From Kalaharituber pfeilii (Eukaryota > Ascomycota > Pezizomycetes > Pezizales > Pezizaceae), in contig WHUZ01000005.1 of assembly GCA_015179045.1 (NCBI GenBank), positions 682,001 through 746,000 on the forward strand: a stretch of 64,000 bases of DNA. The letters run 5' to 3'. Positions 1-10,666 of the stretch are shown in pieces; the stretch's first letter is position 1; each line of letters opens with the position of its first letter. Position numbers and translations under genes: made by a program. The notes beneath the pieces are model-generated. The model saw only the letters and a list, made by a program, of their open reading frames with translations, was not told the origin of the DNA and made no database searches.

Positions 1-462
1 AGGGAACCCAGCACCTTTCCCGATAGTGAAGTGGTCGAGCATGAGAAACGGGGAGAAGTTTCGTAGTTGTGGTACACCAATGGACCTGCGCACGCGGGCG
101 CCGGCGCCTTCAGCCTTCTCGACGGCGTGGAAGGCCTTGACAATGGTTCTGCGGAGCATGATGGATGGGTCTGTGACGAGGATGTAGTCGGGCTTGAGAC
201 CGTAGAATGGAGATGTGGATCTGGCTGTAGGACTGGGAGCGGTGTGAGCTCGGATCAAGTTCCTGAGGCCCTGAAGGGGGAGCTGCGACTGGAGCTTCAC
301 GAGGTGGGGCTTGAGGAGGGACGCTATGTGGCCGTAGCTGGAGGTGGGACTACTGAATAGGGAAGTGCCTCCTGCTGTGGGTATGGCGGCGGCGCAGCTG
401 TAGTAGAAGTAGCCGACGCAGACGCTGAGGAAGAGGACAAATATTGCGCTTGCGGATCGCAT
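1..462 (-). CDS. Pirin-like protein, N-terminal part (runs off the left edge)
   Basis: The minus strand is open from an ATG at 462 to base 1 (154 codons, no stop), so the gene continues beyond the window. Residues about 102-154 read like the start of a pirin domain: EKAEGAGARVRRSIG followed by LRNFSPFLMLDHF and a GAGFP stretch. Pirins are iron-binding cupin proteins, usually nuclear cofactors or quercetinase-like enzymes. The first 100 residues are not part of the usual fold: residues 7-25 form a hydrophobic segment (AIFVLFLSVCVGYFYYS) that looks like a signal anchor, followed by a Ser/Pro-rich linker. An internal Met at residue 102 would give a conventional pirin start, so either the protein is membrane-anchored or translation starts internally. 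The metal-binding histidines lie outside the window. The family call is fairly secure; the start is not. Confidence 0.8.
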   Translation of the reverse strand, partial: MRSASAIFVLFLSVCVGYFYYSCAAAIPTAGGTSLFSSPTSSYGHIASLLKPHLVKLQSQLPLQGLRNLIRAHTAPSPTARSTSPFYGLKPDYILVTDPSIMLRRTIVKAFHAVEKAEGAGARVRRSIGVPQLRNFSPFLMLDHFTIGKGAGFP

Positions 463-1914
463 AAGGAGAGCGAAAGGAGGCCCACGGTGGGAAGGGAGTT
501 GCGATATATATACCTGCCTGGCGGAGATGGGGCATATAGGATGCGGCGGTCAATGGTTGTAAATTGCGCCCTTAGCATGTTCATGTTCATCGTGGCATCT
601 CGGCCTGTCATCTGGCGCTGCGTGCACGCCTCCCAGATCTGTAAACTCTTGCTAATCAATCCACCTCAGGTGTTGCTAAGCGACAGCCGGATTGTTCCAG
701 CAGGAACAACAGCTGCTTAGCTAGCAATCAGTCATTGGCTACCAGAGAGGATGCCATTACTCACGCCTTACTACAGGAACGCATGAAAAACAGCTAACCG
801 TTTCTCCGCACGATTGCCATACGCAATCGCCGGTATGCTATGCAAGCTGCAGCCACTTAGTTCTGCGCTGCGCTTACTTCAACGTTACCTCATCATTGTC
901 AGTCGATGCCAAGCACCTCCCCCCCACCACCTTCGCCCGGCCTAACCACTCCCGGCGTAATCCCCGCAGCAACGTCAGACTTTACTAAGTTGCCTGTAAG
1001 CTACACCCAATTATTAAGTGGACAATAATCAATGAGATTTGAAATGGGGAATCTCGAAGTGAGGCTCTTCCTCGTCATATCATTCTTGTTGGGGTCTAAG
1101 TTCATGTGGCCACTGCAATGGTACGGTTCAAAGACCGTATTTATTATTTATTAGAAATACATATTAATCCGGATTAGTATGTATTTGTTTTTTTAATAAA
1201 TTAAATAGCTATACTTAAGAAAAGTAAAAAAATTGAAATATTTTGTTTTTATTAATGTTGCCTACGTCACATGCCGCCCGTGTCTTTCCTGTGCCTCCAC
1301 GTATCTCAAGATAGGAACTCCGCATTCTTAGCAAGGCGTAAGGCTGAAGACATACAGCCGTTGACACCCGTTAACAATGGATTTCGAGGGCTGCTATCCT
1401 ATATAGGAAGCACCAGAGCTCTCCTCTACCTCAGCCCCTCTGCGAGGATTCTGTATATAAATAGCGGCTAAAGCAAATTGCTGGAAGACTCTTTTTTAAA
1501 GCTAATAACTTTCCAAGCTTACGGAACTCTCTAACAAACCTCCTTCCTTCCCCACAAACCCAGCTCATCATCTTTTTACATCCTTTTAGCATGAGAGCAT
1601 TTTCTTTTGTATTGTACATAAAAGCAACCGCCAGATACGTGTTTTCCCCCTTTAGTTTTTTAATCCCTCCTCCCCTTCTCGAAAACTTTCAGCGAAAGTT
1701 ATCCTACAGAGTTCTTCCCCCTTGAAACCATCACACATACAGAGCTCATTGAAGAAGTTAAATCATAGAAACATCACACAGCTCATAGCAACATCATCAA
1801 ACGTTCCCAGCATGAGATGTCATAAACAAAAAAGGACAAAAACAAATAACAACGCCCATGCGTAGGTAGCCTCCCGTTGACTACCTTGCACTTTATTACT
1901 CTAAGCAGACCAAA

Positions 1915-1948
<34 letters not shown>

Positions 1949-2157
1949 GGGCCATAAGGAAGTAAAAACAAAACAAAGCTCTAGAAACAAAAAAAAAAAA
2001 AAAAAAAAAGGAAAACGAAAAGAAGACATATTAAAATTGAATTCTGCTCTGTTCACAATATTAACCCCCCTTGTCGTTCACCCTCCCTTCTCTCCGATCT
2101 TTTTTCGCCATCAATTATCAATCATGAAAACTCTCACAAGCTGAATTTGGCCCCTCC
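463..2157. other. Intergenic region with homopolymer tracts and one TATA-like element
   Basis: No convincing coding sequence is visible. The left part is the presumed promoter of the leftward pirin gene. Near 1450-1462 a TATATAAATAG box is followed on the plus strand by a long CT-rich stretch (about 1480-1740) that resembles a fungal 5' leader, but no open frame follows it. Long poly-A runs lie at about 1917-1945 and 1990-2009. The region next to 2157 is the 3' flank of the leftward membrane-protein gene. Confidence 0.5.
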
Positions 2158-3280
2158 TCAGTGCATGGGGGTTGCCTGATATCCTTCCCTTCTCGCGATG
2201 CAATGGTTGATTGAGAAGGTGATGATTGAGAAAAACTCCAACATTGAATTAAAGTACTACTCACAGCATTAAGTAAAACCCTATTAGCATAAAAGGGAGA
2301 GAAGAATACTTACAGCCGTGGAATAAGCTGACCTCAACCATATGCAGACAGCCCAGAACTTCACCACTCCATTCTGCCTAGTCGCTACATGCCAGGCAGA
2401 GGTGCATGACCAGCTCCAGAGGTCGTTTCCTTCACCGTACTTGTCGTAGGTGTAGATACGTGCGAGCAGACCACCCACAACCCAGGTAATACCGAGGAAA
2501 AACTGGATCCAGCTCGAAATCTGCGCAGGAGTTAGCGAGTTTAATTTTTTTTCTCCTCAAAGATATACAGTCCAAATTGACCAGCGCACCTTATCCCGTT
2601 TGGTTAAAGCCTCCGTGTAGTACCGTGAGCGATCATAGAAGTGGGAAATGATAAGGCCAATGTGAACGATTATGGTGACAATTGCTGCACTGTTTGAATT
2701 CGTTAGTTTCTCAAATATAGTTAAGAGGAAATACGACATACATGAGCATGTAATAGGTGGGGACCAGCATTGGATTCTTCGGCCATAGCATCTAGGCATA
2801 GCCAGTCAGCATTCAGAAGTCAGAAAATCAATAATTGCGATGCCGCAGCAAAGGGAGTTCAAGATGAACGCTAAAGCTTACCTCATCTCTATATCTCTTC
2901 CCCTTGGTTTTGTGATAAGTCACTAGAACTGCACCAACAAGTAGCCCAGTCGCAAGACTGCACAACAAACTCATTATCCGCAGCACCAATCGAACCTTTG
3001 CCCATGTTGATTTGCCAGGAAACCGCGCTCGTAAGCCAGTTATTGCACCACGAGGTGGAGGGGCGGTAGCAGTCGTGCTGGCAAGAGAGCGAGTGTCGGT
3101 TGCATCTTGGAGCTCGATCGACTTTCCAGTTGCACGAAATTCCTCGTAGGATTGTGGGGGTTTATTGGGACGCCCCGAAACACCGGTGTTTTGTGAATAG
3201 TCACGAGAGGCAAATGGGTTTGTAGGGGCTGTTTGCGACCCAGGAGCACCGGCGTTGCGGAATGGCTCGTATGCTACCAT
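2158..3280 (-). CDS. Four-helix (MARVEL-like) integral membrane protein, paralogue A
   Basis: Five exons join at 3280-2882, 2791-2742, 2689-2590, 2520-2314 and 2256-2158 (284 residues, in frame throughout, intron phases 0, 2, 0, 0). Residues 1-95 are a hydrophilic Pro/Ser/Thr-rich tail. Four hydrophobic segments follow: LVLRIMSLLCSLATGLLVGAV, AAIVTIIVHIGLIIS, IQFFLGITWVVGGLL and a last one in exon 5. The loop between helices 3 and 4 carries NDLWSWSC and FWAVC. This topology resembles fungal MARVEL-like proteins, but I cannot name the family with certainty. The gene at 10667-11862 has the same exon count, the same intron phases and the same DIWSWSC and WTVC loop. That homology fixed the last acceptor: the nearer AG would leave a 33-nt intron and lose the fourth helix. 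Function unknown; probably plasma membrane or endomembrane. Confidence 0.75.
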
Positions 3281-4233
3281 GATGTATCGGTTTAGTGTCG
3301 CCTGCTCGATGCTGGGTTATTGCTTCGGAATTGAGATTTGTAGGCGTAGAGGTTGACAATCCCGATGCGATGAGAAAATCTCTTGTTAATGTTATAAAGG
3401 GAGGCAGACAGCGGAGATATGTAGTGATCTAATTTTGGCTGTAGCGGGAGGGCTAGCTGCGCAACCGTTGATATGGGACCAGGGTGGTTTTCTTGTCTGG
3501 GGCCTTGGGCTGACCTCAAATTTTAACTTATTACACTTCCTTTCCTTTGCTGTCTGTAGAATAGGTTCGCCGTGAAGGTGCCGACGGAGCGTTGATTGGG
3601 AAAGAAATATGGCAGCGGGAACGAGAAGAAGAAAGGATACAAGTACTATCTCCAAGCTGGGCGCTGTGTGGCTAAGATCTACGGACAATCTTGGAAGCGC
3701 AGCAGCGGCGCCTCACAATGTTTTCATACCAGGAAGCTCCAGTGGGAAAAACAAGGAATTGGGCAACGGTGTTCCAGGAGCTTACTTCGTTGCGACGTAT
3801 CGTAGCACAGCATTACAGCACCACCTGGCCAAAGAAACGTTTTGTGAGAGCCAAGAACTATGCTAAGCTCCTGAAAGCAAAAAGAACCCTACCTGCTTCC
3901 TAATAATACATATCAGCCAGGCGTAGCGAAATCCACAAAGTTCTCCCGCGCACTTAAAGCAGGGATAAGCCAAGCCAATCTCTAAGCAAATCACCCACTT
4001 CACCTTTTATCAGCAATGAGACCGCTGGTCGGGCAAGGACGTGTCGTTGTATATTTTTGCACTTAGCTGTGGTTTTCCCCTGCAGCTGTTTCATTGGTAG
4101 GTCCACAAATTTAAGGCCCGCTTGGTTGCCTAGTTAGGTCGTATCAGATAGTTTAGACCGAGACGGGATACGACGTACGAGGTGCAATTGGAACTAGGGA
4201 ACGTTTGTTTGCTACAATTTGACTACGTACCTA

Positions 4234-4790
4234 CAGATACAGCCCGACCTTGCTATAATGAACACGTAAAATATGGCCCTTTGTTTTCACTACAGCAAGG
4301 TTTTCAGTATAGAAAATTGTGGCAAATTAGTCATATAGTCTTGGCAGCTGAGTTCGGAGTCTTGAACAACTTTCAATACTAATTAACCTTCTGTATTGAC
4401 TTACTAGTGATGGCAATAGCCATATCAAGAAATCAATTTGAATAGGACAGTGGTGGTAGTGATAAATAGGAATGAATATAGAAGTGTAAGGAGCAGTGGT
4501 AGTGGGAGAAAAATATAAATTAGAAGTACATCAGGAGTAGATTGAAATCTGTCATCAGGATGCTAACAGTCAAGATGTCTACTAGCAAATGGCGAGCATT
4601 CATACCAACAACTTACCCGGAAGGAACTGACATTCACAACTTTGTTTAAACCAACTCTAGTACTTAGTGACATAGTTGCTGTTTGCTGAGCTGCTCAGGA
4701 ATTACTGGTGCACAGGAGGTAAGAATATAGCAGGGGGGTTTCTACGGATTTTATCAGCCACTTTTCATTATAGCAAGAACAATTTGTATG
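4234..4790. mobile_element. Possible pogo-like MITE (about 0.56 kb)
   Basis: The left end reads CAGATACAGCCCGACCTTGC then TATAATGAA. The right end, read on the minus strand, is CATACAAATTGTTCTTGC then TATAATGAA. Both ends are flanked by TA. The right-end sequence recurs at about 7480-7515. There is no transposase frame inside, so it would be non-autonomous. The pairing of the two ends is inferred from the shared core only. Confidence 0.45.
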
Positions 4791-5585
4791 TAGATAAAAA
4801 TAACTTATTGAATCCCATGACCACCAATGTCAAACTTGTCAATTGCAGCTATTGCATTCCGAGTCTCAAGCTACTACTGCTATCGCTATTCATAACAGCG
4901 CCGACTATCCCTGTTTATGCCTTCTGCTATAGCATTCAATCTGCCTACCCAACATGTCAGAACTACGAGGATATGGAGTAACTGCTTGAGGAAGTCATAC
5001 TGCATTATCGTGAAGCTGTAATAATGCTTTGAGAACTTCATGAAAATGACAGTCAATTGTTTCTCCACTATGTTGGAACCTGTCTTGAACCTCTTGATTT
5101 GAATTTCCATGGCCAACAATAGTTATAAACATAGCAACCTATGGCTTAATAAATCCCTGAATTGTTAACCACTTGCAAAGTATCTTAGGAAAGTTTGGAG
5201 AGGCATGCGAAGTACTTCCAAAAGGACGCCCAGAATTTGCAGTTAAAAAGACCTCTTGTAAGTATGCACCTTCCGATGCCCATGTTCGCATAGGAGTTTT
5301 ATTATAAAATAACAGCATGTACTCTGTTATTTCTATTCCAATTGGCAATAATAGGCCAAAGTGAGGATATCGTGAGGGTTGAATTCTGCCATAATAGTGG
5401 TGTAATGCGATGTTGAAGTCGTGATGCGATGCAATAGTAAGTAGTATGGTGAGGTTTGCTGTAGCAAGCGAATTGATACATGGCTATACTCACCTCCATT
5501 GGACAGTTTCAGTTTCAACCGCACCCGACGGATGCATATTCAAGTATGGGCTTAGATACAGGTGCCGCCCAGTCATCTCATTCTA

Positions 5586-5675
5586 CAGTGACCCGTAAAA
5601 AGTCTTGGGGATTACGCAATATTGGGGTAAGTGTATCATGCAAGATTAATTCCCAAGACCTTTTACGGGTCACTG
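5586..5675. mobile_element. 90-bp palindromic MITE with TA target duplication
   Basis: Both arms carry CAGTGACCCGTAAAA followed by a GTCTTGGG core, in inverted orientation and nearly identical over about 30 bp, with TA on each side (5584-5585 and 5676-5677). The whole unit can fold into one long hairpin. The TA duplication and CAG start are typical of Tc1/mariner/pogo-type non-autonomous elements. Confidence 0.75.
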
Positions 5676-5811
5676 TATATGGGATATGTATCCCTCTTTT
5701 CTTATTCATATGGTAATGGTAGCAGCCATACCCCTGTACTGTAATCGAGTAGAGTAAAGTACTCTACTTGTTCTTGTGACTTCGTTTCGTTTGTCAATCA
5801 CACATGGAATA

Positions 5812-5936
5812 CAGGTGACCTATAATGAAGGCCAAGAATCCGACAGATTTTCTTCATATGTAACCAGTTTTTAGATTTCTTTGCCGGTGTATACAAAGAA
5901 TCTCGCCCATCCCTTCACTATAGCCAGGGTCACCTG
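5812..5936. mobile_element. 125-bp MITE, CAGGTGACC ends
   Basis: The left end is CAGGTGACC followed by TATAATGAAGG. The right end, read on the minus strand, is CAGGTGACCCTGGCTATAG followed by TGAAGG. TA flanks both sides (5810-5811 and 5937-5938). The ends match those of the 1.6 kb element at 19788-21402, so this may be an internally deleted relative. Confidence 0.7.
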
Positions 5937-6567
5937 TAAACTCAACCACAAAGGCACCCCAGCCCCAATGTCTATTATTAGGCGATGTTAATAGAGACCT
6001 TCCGATGCGAACTCTAGAGCTCACTGCAGCTACAGAAAAAGCTGAACACGGTATTTCTAGCTCTAAGAAGTTTGACTGCATTTATCTCAACAACCAAGTA
6101 CTTCTAAGATACACAGATTTCAGTGATTGAAAGCCCAGTGACTGCTAACTCGATCCATGATGAATATTGAACAAGATACTTAAGATGTGGTGGCGGTAGA
6201 TGAAACAAAAGAGTTTGTAAATCACTCACAAAAGTCAGACACCAAGTTGGAAATCTTGGCACTGATATGCAAGCTGATATTTTCCCCAGAGCTGGTTCAA
6301 AAGTATTCGGATGCTGCATAAATTGCATGCGCTATTCGCTTCCTGGAATGGTGCAGACAGTGGTTTGCAATTGCTTGGCTGACAAACCAGGTACTAGCTT
6401 CTATGATAAGCTGAAAGGAAGGTCTTTTCTAGTCTGGTTGGGTCTTTTCACTTCTGCGCTCGTATGCATAGAGTGAGTGCCCTAGGGGCTTGATATGAGA
6501 CTAGAGTACAGTCTATGTACCCGGATCGCTAAAATCTGGCACTTTTCGTCCGGTATATGTAGCAAGC

Positions 6568-6900
6568 CGGTGCGTAGGCAAAAGTCTTCGGGACTATGTA
6601 CAAGGAAAAGCGTTTTACCAAGCCTCGGAGTCACGGCATGCATTCAAGAGGACCCCTCTTGAGAAAACACAACAACTCAACCAAAAGTACTCCTTTCTGT
6701 AGTCTCGTAACCAGTACGCTGACTAGAATCTGTGATGCCCATTCATGTGCCCTAATATTTTTTGCAATTCTTTAGCTACTTTTGATTTTTTAGTGATTTT
6801 CGAACAGTACCGAAAAAAGAGATGCAAGGGCGGTCCGCTCAGATGCACGTCTTGCTTTCCCTTATACTGCATAATCCCGAAGACTTTTGTCTACGCACTG
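6568..6900. mobile_element. 333-bp inverted-repeat element with about 45-bp ends
   Basis: The left end GGTGCGTAGGCAAAAGTCTT continues into CGGGACTATG. The right end on the minus strand is CAGTGCGTAGACAAAAGTCT followed by TCGGGATTATG. The arms stay similar for about 45 bp. TA follows the right end; the left flank is degenerate (GC instead of TA). No coding potential. Confidence 0.65.
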
Positions 6901-7322
6901 TAGAATAAAATGCTGGACAGACAGCGGGGTTACAGAATTTTGTAAATTCAAATACATAGGAAATGAATGAAGTTAACATCAACTTGTTCACATACCCAGT
7001 CAAAGACATCAATACACGTCACTCACATAATCCAGAAAAACGTCGGGCCTTAAGTGTGTTTGAGGAGCATCAAATAAGTAAACATCAACTAGAATCAAGA
7101 TTTGCTAAAGAAAAGTTAAGTGAATTTAATTAAAAATTTTTTGAGATGAGTTGGTAAGGATACTGTACTTATCTTAATTTTGATATCCTAACTATTATTT
7201 TAGGCCGACCAGTAACTGTATCTACTTTGTCAGATATTTTGAAACAGAGTGATAAGCGGTTAGCAACTAATCTCGGAAACGGGACATGGAAAAAGAAGCA
7301 ACGCAGTGCCCATTTTCCATTA

Positions 7323-7975
7323 CAGTCTACCCTTGCTATAACGAAACTCGCTATAGCGAAAACCTTGCTATACCGAAAATTGAACGGAGCCATTATTCCG
7401 TTCACACTCAAACACCTCTTGCTATAACGAAAATCCACCAAATAACGAAACAAATATTAGATTGAGTTAAAGTTATTTCTGTCTACATACAAATAATTCT
7501 TGCTATAACGAAAAATGGCTAGTTGAATGCATGACTAATAAAGAACCACCCAATTGCACTAGAAACTCTCTAGTTAGTTTTTGGCCCAATTCTACTGTGC
7601 TTGGATTGTACCGGATTCATTGTGAAATGCAGCTCCAGTCTTCTTTTTGCATAGTTGCTGCTTTTCTAACTTGAGGTTCAGCTTTGTAGGTAATTTTGCT
7701 TCAACAACATGATTGATTTTGCATCTGCATAGTACCTGATCAATACTTCTGTACTCTCAATTTTGTATTCATTTTTTCCTTCTCCGGTTATTTCCATGAG
7801 GAGGAAAATCACAGAGTTAAAATCTGTTGCCATTTCCTTAGGTACTCGGGCTTCTAAATTCAGCTGCCAAGGACATGACTAATCTTGCCACAATATTCTA
7901 TAACGAAACCTTGCTATAACGAAAAAAAATGTGCTAGATTTTTGGTTTTCGTTATAGCAAGGGTACTGTAGACTG
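7323..7975. mobile_element. 653-bp pogo-like non-autonomous element
   Basis: The left end is CAGTCTACCCTTGCTATA then ACGAAA. The right end on the minus strand is CAGTCTACAGTACCCTTGC then TATAACGAAA. TA flanks both ends (7321-7322 and 7976-7977). Inside, the core CTTGCTATAACGAAA recurs several times in both orientations (about 7370, 7430, 7498, 7905), so the element looks composite or nested. There is no transposase frame. Another copy of the same terminus lies outside it at 8160-8179. Confidence 0.65.
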
Positions 7976-8855
7976 TACTTGACAACATTGTAGCAAGTGA
8001 TGGCTAACAGCGGTAGCAGCGGTAACAGCGGCAGCAGCGGCGCAGTAGCAGCAGTGGTGGCAGTAGTGATGGCAGCCAAGTGTGAAATAGGGTAGTCTAA
8101 GATGTATTAGTATTAGTGTATCCGGTTGGGGATGCGGATATCGCAGGCAGACGCCATCCGATATAGCAAGGGTAGACTGACCTTGCACAATTCGATGCAC
8201 TAGTTTCACTGCTCTTGACCCTTGTCATGCCGATCAAACATATCAAATTGCAATGTACACCTCTACTTGTAGGATTGTACTCGCCTACTACGAGACTGCA
8301 TAAACCCATATTATATTGACTGCCAGGACTAACTACATGATCTAATAGTTATGCTATGGCCGCTGGTACTGGTATTCTGTGGAAATAGTAAAACAATACT
8401 GGTTGCATAAACTCATGATCGTATTTAATATCTCACTATAAGTGTATTGACCTTCCTCTCAAGCGTTATAATAAATAGCTTCGAACATTCCATCTAGACA
8501 AAACGATATTTAATAGATGTGCACTGTTCCTGTGCCTGAGATGTGTGCACTTTACCATTGCTTGAGGTCAGTCGAAATGAATTTGATAGTACTAGTACAC
8601 ATACTCTCTTGGCTAGACGTCACACAGTGAAACTAGTGCATCGAATTTAGCGAAGTATTGCCCGCCTAAGAAATACCCTACCCCCTGTCGCTCCTCTCGA
8701 GCTTGACATCGAAAGGTCTCTAATATAAGCCAATAACCAGAGCAGAATTGTTCTGCGATAGTTCAAAGTTTGTGTGATCGACTGAATGAAAAGTGGCTGG
8801 TCCACAGCACTAGTACGCATATGAACATATACATTTTAACGAGCGTCTGGGCGCT

Positions 8856-9698
8856 TAAGAGAGGGATTTTGCAACCCTGCAGGGTGGAATTCAAAAACCT
8901 GTTGCGACCTGAATGGGTTTAGATGCTGACATGCGCCTCCAGGCTTTTAAATTCCACCCGCGCTAGCCGTGGAGAATAATAATAAGTCCGCACTGTTAGC
9001 GCGGGTGGTCGACTTCAACAAACAATCACAAGAGGGCAAGTCTCTCGTGAGGAACCCAATGAGTACGCTTAGTAATATATAAACCTAACATACTGAACAA
9101 GATCAATATACTGATAATAATCATATCTACAGGGCATAACTCGACCAGGTAAATTTATCAATAGAGAGTTTGCGAATTCAAGCTGGAGTGAATTCAGAGC
9201 GCTTTTGCACTACATAGCGTAAAAATGCGACAGGTGCAGTAACAGAGCCCAAGAAAGAACGTTGGGTCAGCCTGGCACAATCCTCTTTCGGCTGGCCTCA
9301 TTGACAGTGGAGCAACCAGACTAGAGGGGGATCTCCCCAGTTAATTACTGGGGCCCCGGTCCAGTGGCACAACTTGACAGTTGTATCCACAAATGGTATT
9401 AATACTGTATCGGGGGCTGGTAATGAGAAGTAGCCATATTGCAACATTGACACTGTTCAAGTTCAAATCATACACCTAGGAGTATTGCTTTGAAATACTC
9501 CAGTAGCATCAACTTCGAGAAGAGCAAACTGGCATTGGCATTGCATTGGGTGAAGATGATGGTCGTGATAGTAAACTGAGGTTCATGTATCTTGTGGAGT
9601 GGTCTTGTACAGTTTGGGGTTACTTCATTTTGCCCTTGTTGGTTTGAATTCCACCCTACAGGGTTATGGTACGTACAGGGTGGCAAAATCCCCTCTTA
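8856..9698. mobile_element. 0.84-kb inverted-repeat element flanked by 18-bp direct repeats
   Basis: The left end TAAGAGAGGGATTTTGCAAC leads into CCCTGCAGGGTGGAATTCAAA. The right end on the minus strand reads TAAGAGGGGATTTTGCCACC and, after an extra stretch of about 18 bp, the same CCCTGTAGGGTGGAATTCAAA. An 18-bp motif AACGAGCGTCTGGGCGCT stands just left of the element (8838-8855) and twice just to its right (9715-9732 and 9754-9771, with one or two changes). The flanking motif may be an older tandem repeat split by the insertion. No coding sequence seen. Confidence 0.55.
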
Positions 9699-10666
9699 TC
9701 TATCTGAACATAATAACGAGCGTTTGGGCGCTAAATACCTAGCCGAACATAATAACGAGCGTCTGGACGCTTGATATCTAATACGGCTCACAAACAATTT
9801 ATAGAGGGGAATGTAAGTGCAGTTGCATACAGTTGGCTTCCAAAAACAAAAGCAAATAGTACAGTACCTTACAGCGTTCAAGCGTGCGATCAGCGACAAA
9901 AGGCCTTTGTAGGATTGGTTCATCAGTTAAATTTGGGATGTCTGGACTTTTTGATCCCAGAAAATGCTAAAAGATCATGTGCGGCGGTGGAGAACTCTTC
10001 GGAGTGATGAAACAAATACATCCCTCCCTCCATTTTGGAGAGTCTGCTTCACGTGACCAGTATTGAGGGTAATATTTCTCTTGAGGATGCCAATTCAATC
10101 TCAACCCGGGCCACGGGGTCTAGAACATTTCAACATCGCGGTGAAGAAAGTGTACCGCCCAAAGAAACATATGTACAATTGGTTGCGTCAATAAACCGTT
10201 TAGCAAAATACGAACCACCCAACTGACCACCACACGAAAGGCACTAAACTATCTCTTGACCCATGTATAACGTTTGTGGCTGTTTACTAGGATCTCGCAC
10301 CGTTCAGTCATCTAGACCCATCGATCAGCATCCCCCTCCACCCTGCAGATCTCTGCATCCGTTCCTCGCGAGTCTTACATACATTGTACCAAGTGCAAAA
10401 GCAACTACAGCCGAAAGAGAATTGCTCATAGTGGTGTTATACATGGAGAATGCCGGTTGGAGCTGTTGGTTGATAATGGGGTTATTTTGAGGGTACAAAT
10501 GCAGAGCAATATAACTGACCACTTGTACCTAGTTCTGTCTGTACTGTTCTTGCTCGGGTCGTCAAGTTCAGCGACTTCCTCATACCCCAATATCTCACCG
10601 GAGCAGCGGTAGCGGCAATTGAAATAATATCATAACAATATAATACAACACTGGATACACAATACA

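Larger units (their letters stand above)
3281..10666. other. AT-rich, gene-poor island of inverted-repeat elements
   Basis: I see no convincing protein gene in these 7.4 kb. Open frames are short, lack homology that I recognise and lie across repeats. Several small elements with terminal inverted repeats and TA flanks are listed separately (4234-4790, 5586-5675, 5812-5936, 6568-6900, 7323-7975, 8856-9698). Many share the end motif CTTGCTATAAYGAAA. A GCA/GGT-rich trinucleotide tract lies at about 8003-8075. The 3281-4230 part is the upstream flank of membrane paralogue A and the 9780-10666 part that of paralogue B; neither shows a recognisable gene. Confidence 0.6.

Noticed and set aside
3609..3903. 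Two overlapping small plus-strand frames upstream of membrane paralogue A.
   Set aside because: No homology recognised and they lie in the promoter region of an opposite-strand gene.
9330..9375. A GGGGATCTCCCC and GGGGCCCCGGTCC stretch considered as a tRNA or hairpin RNA.
   Set aside because: No acceptor stem, anticodon arm or B-box consensus could be found.
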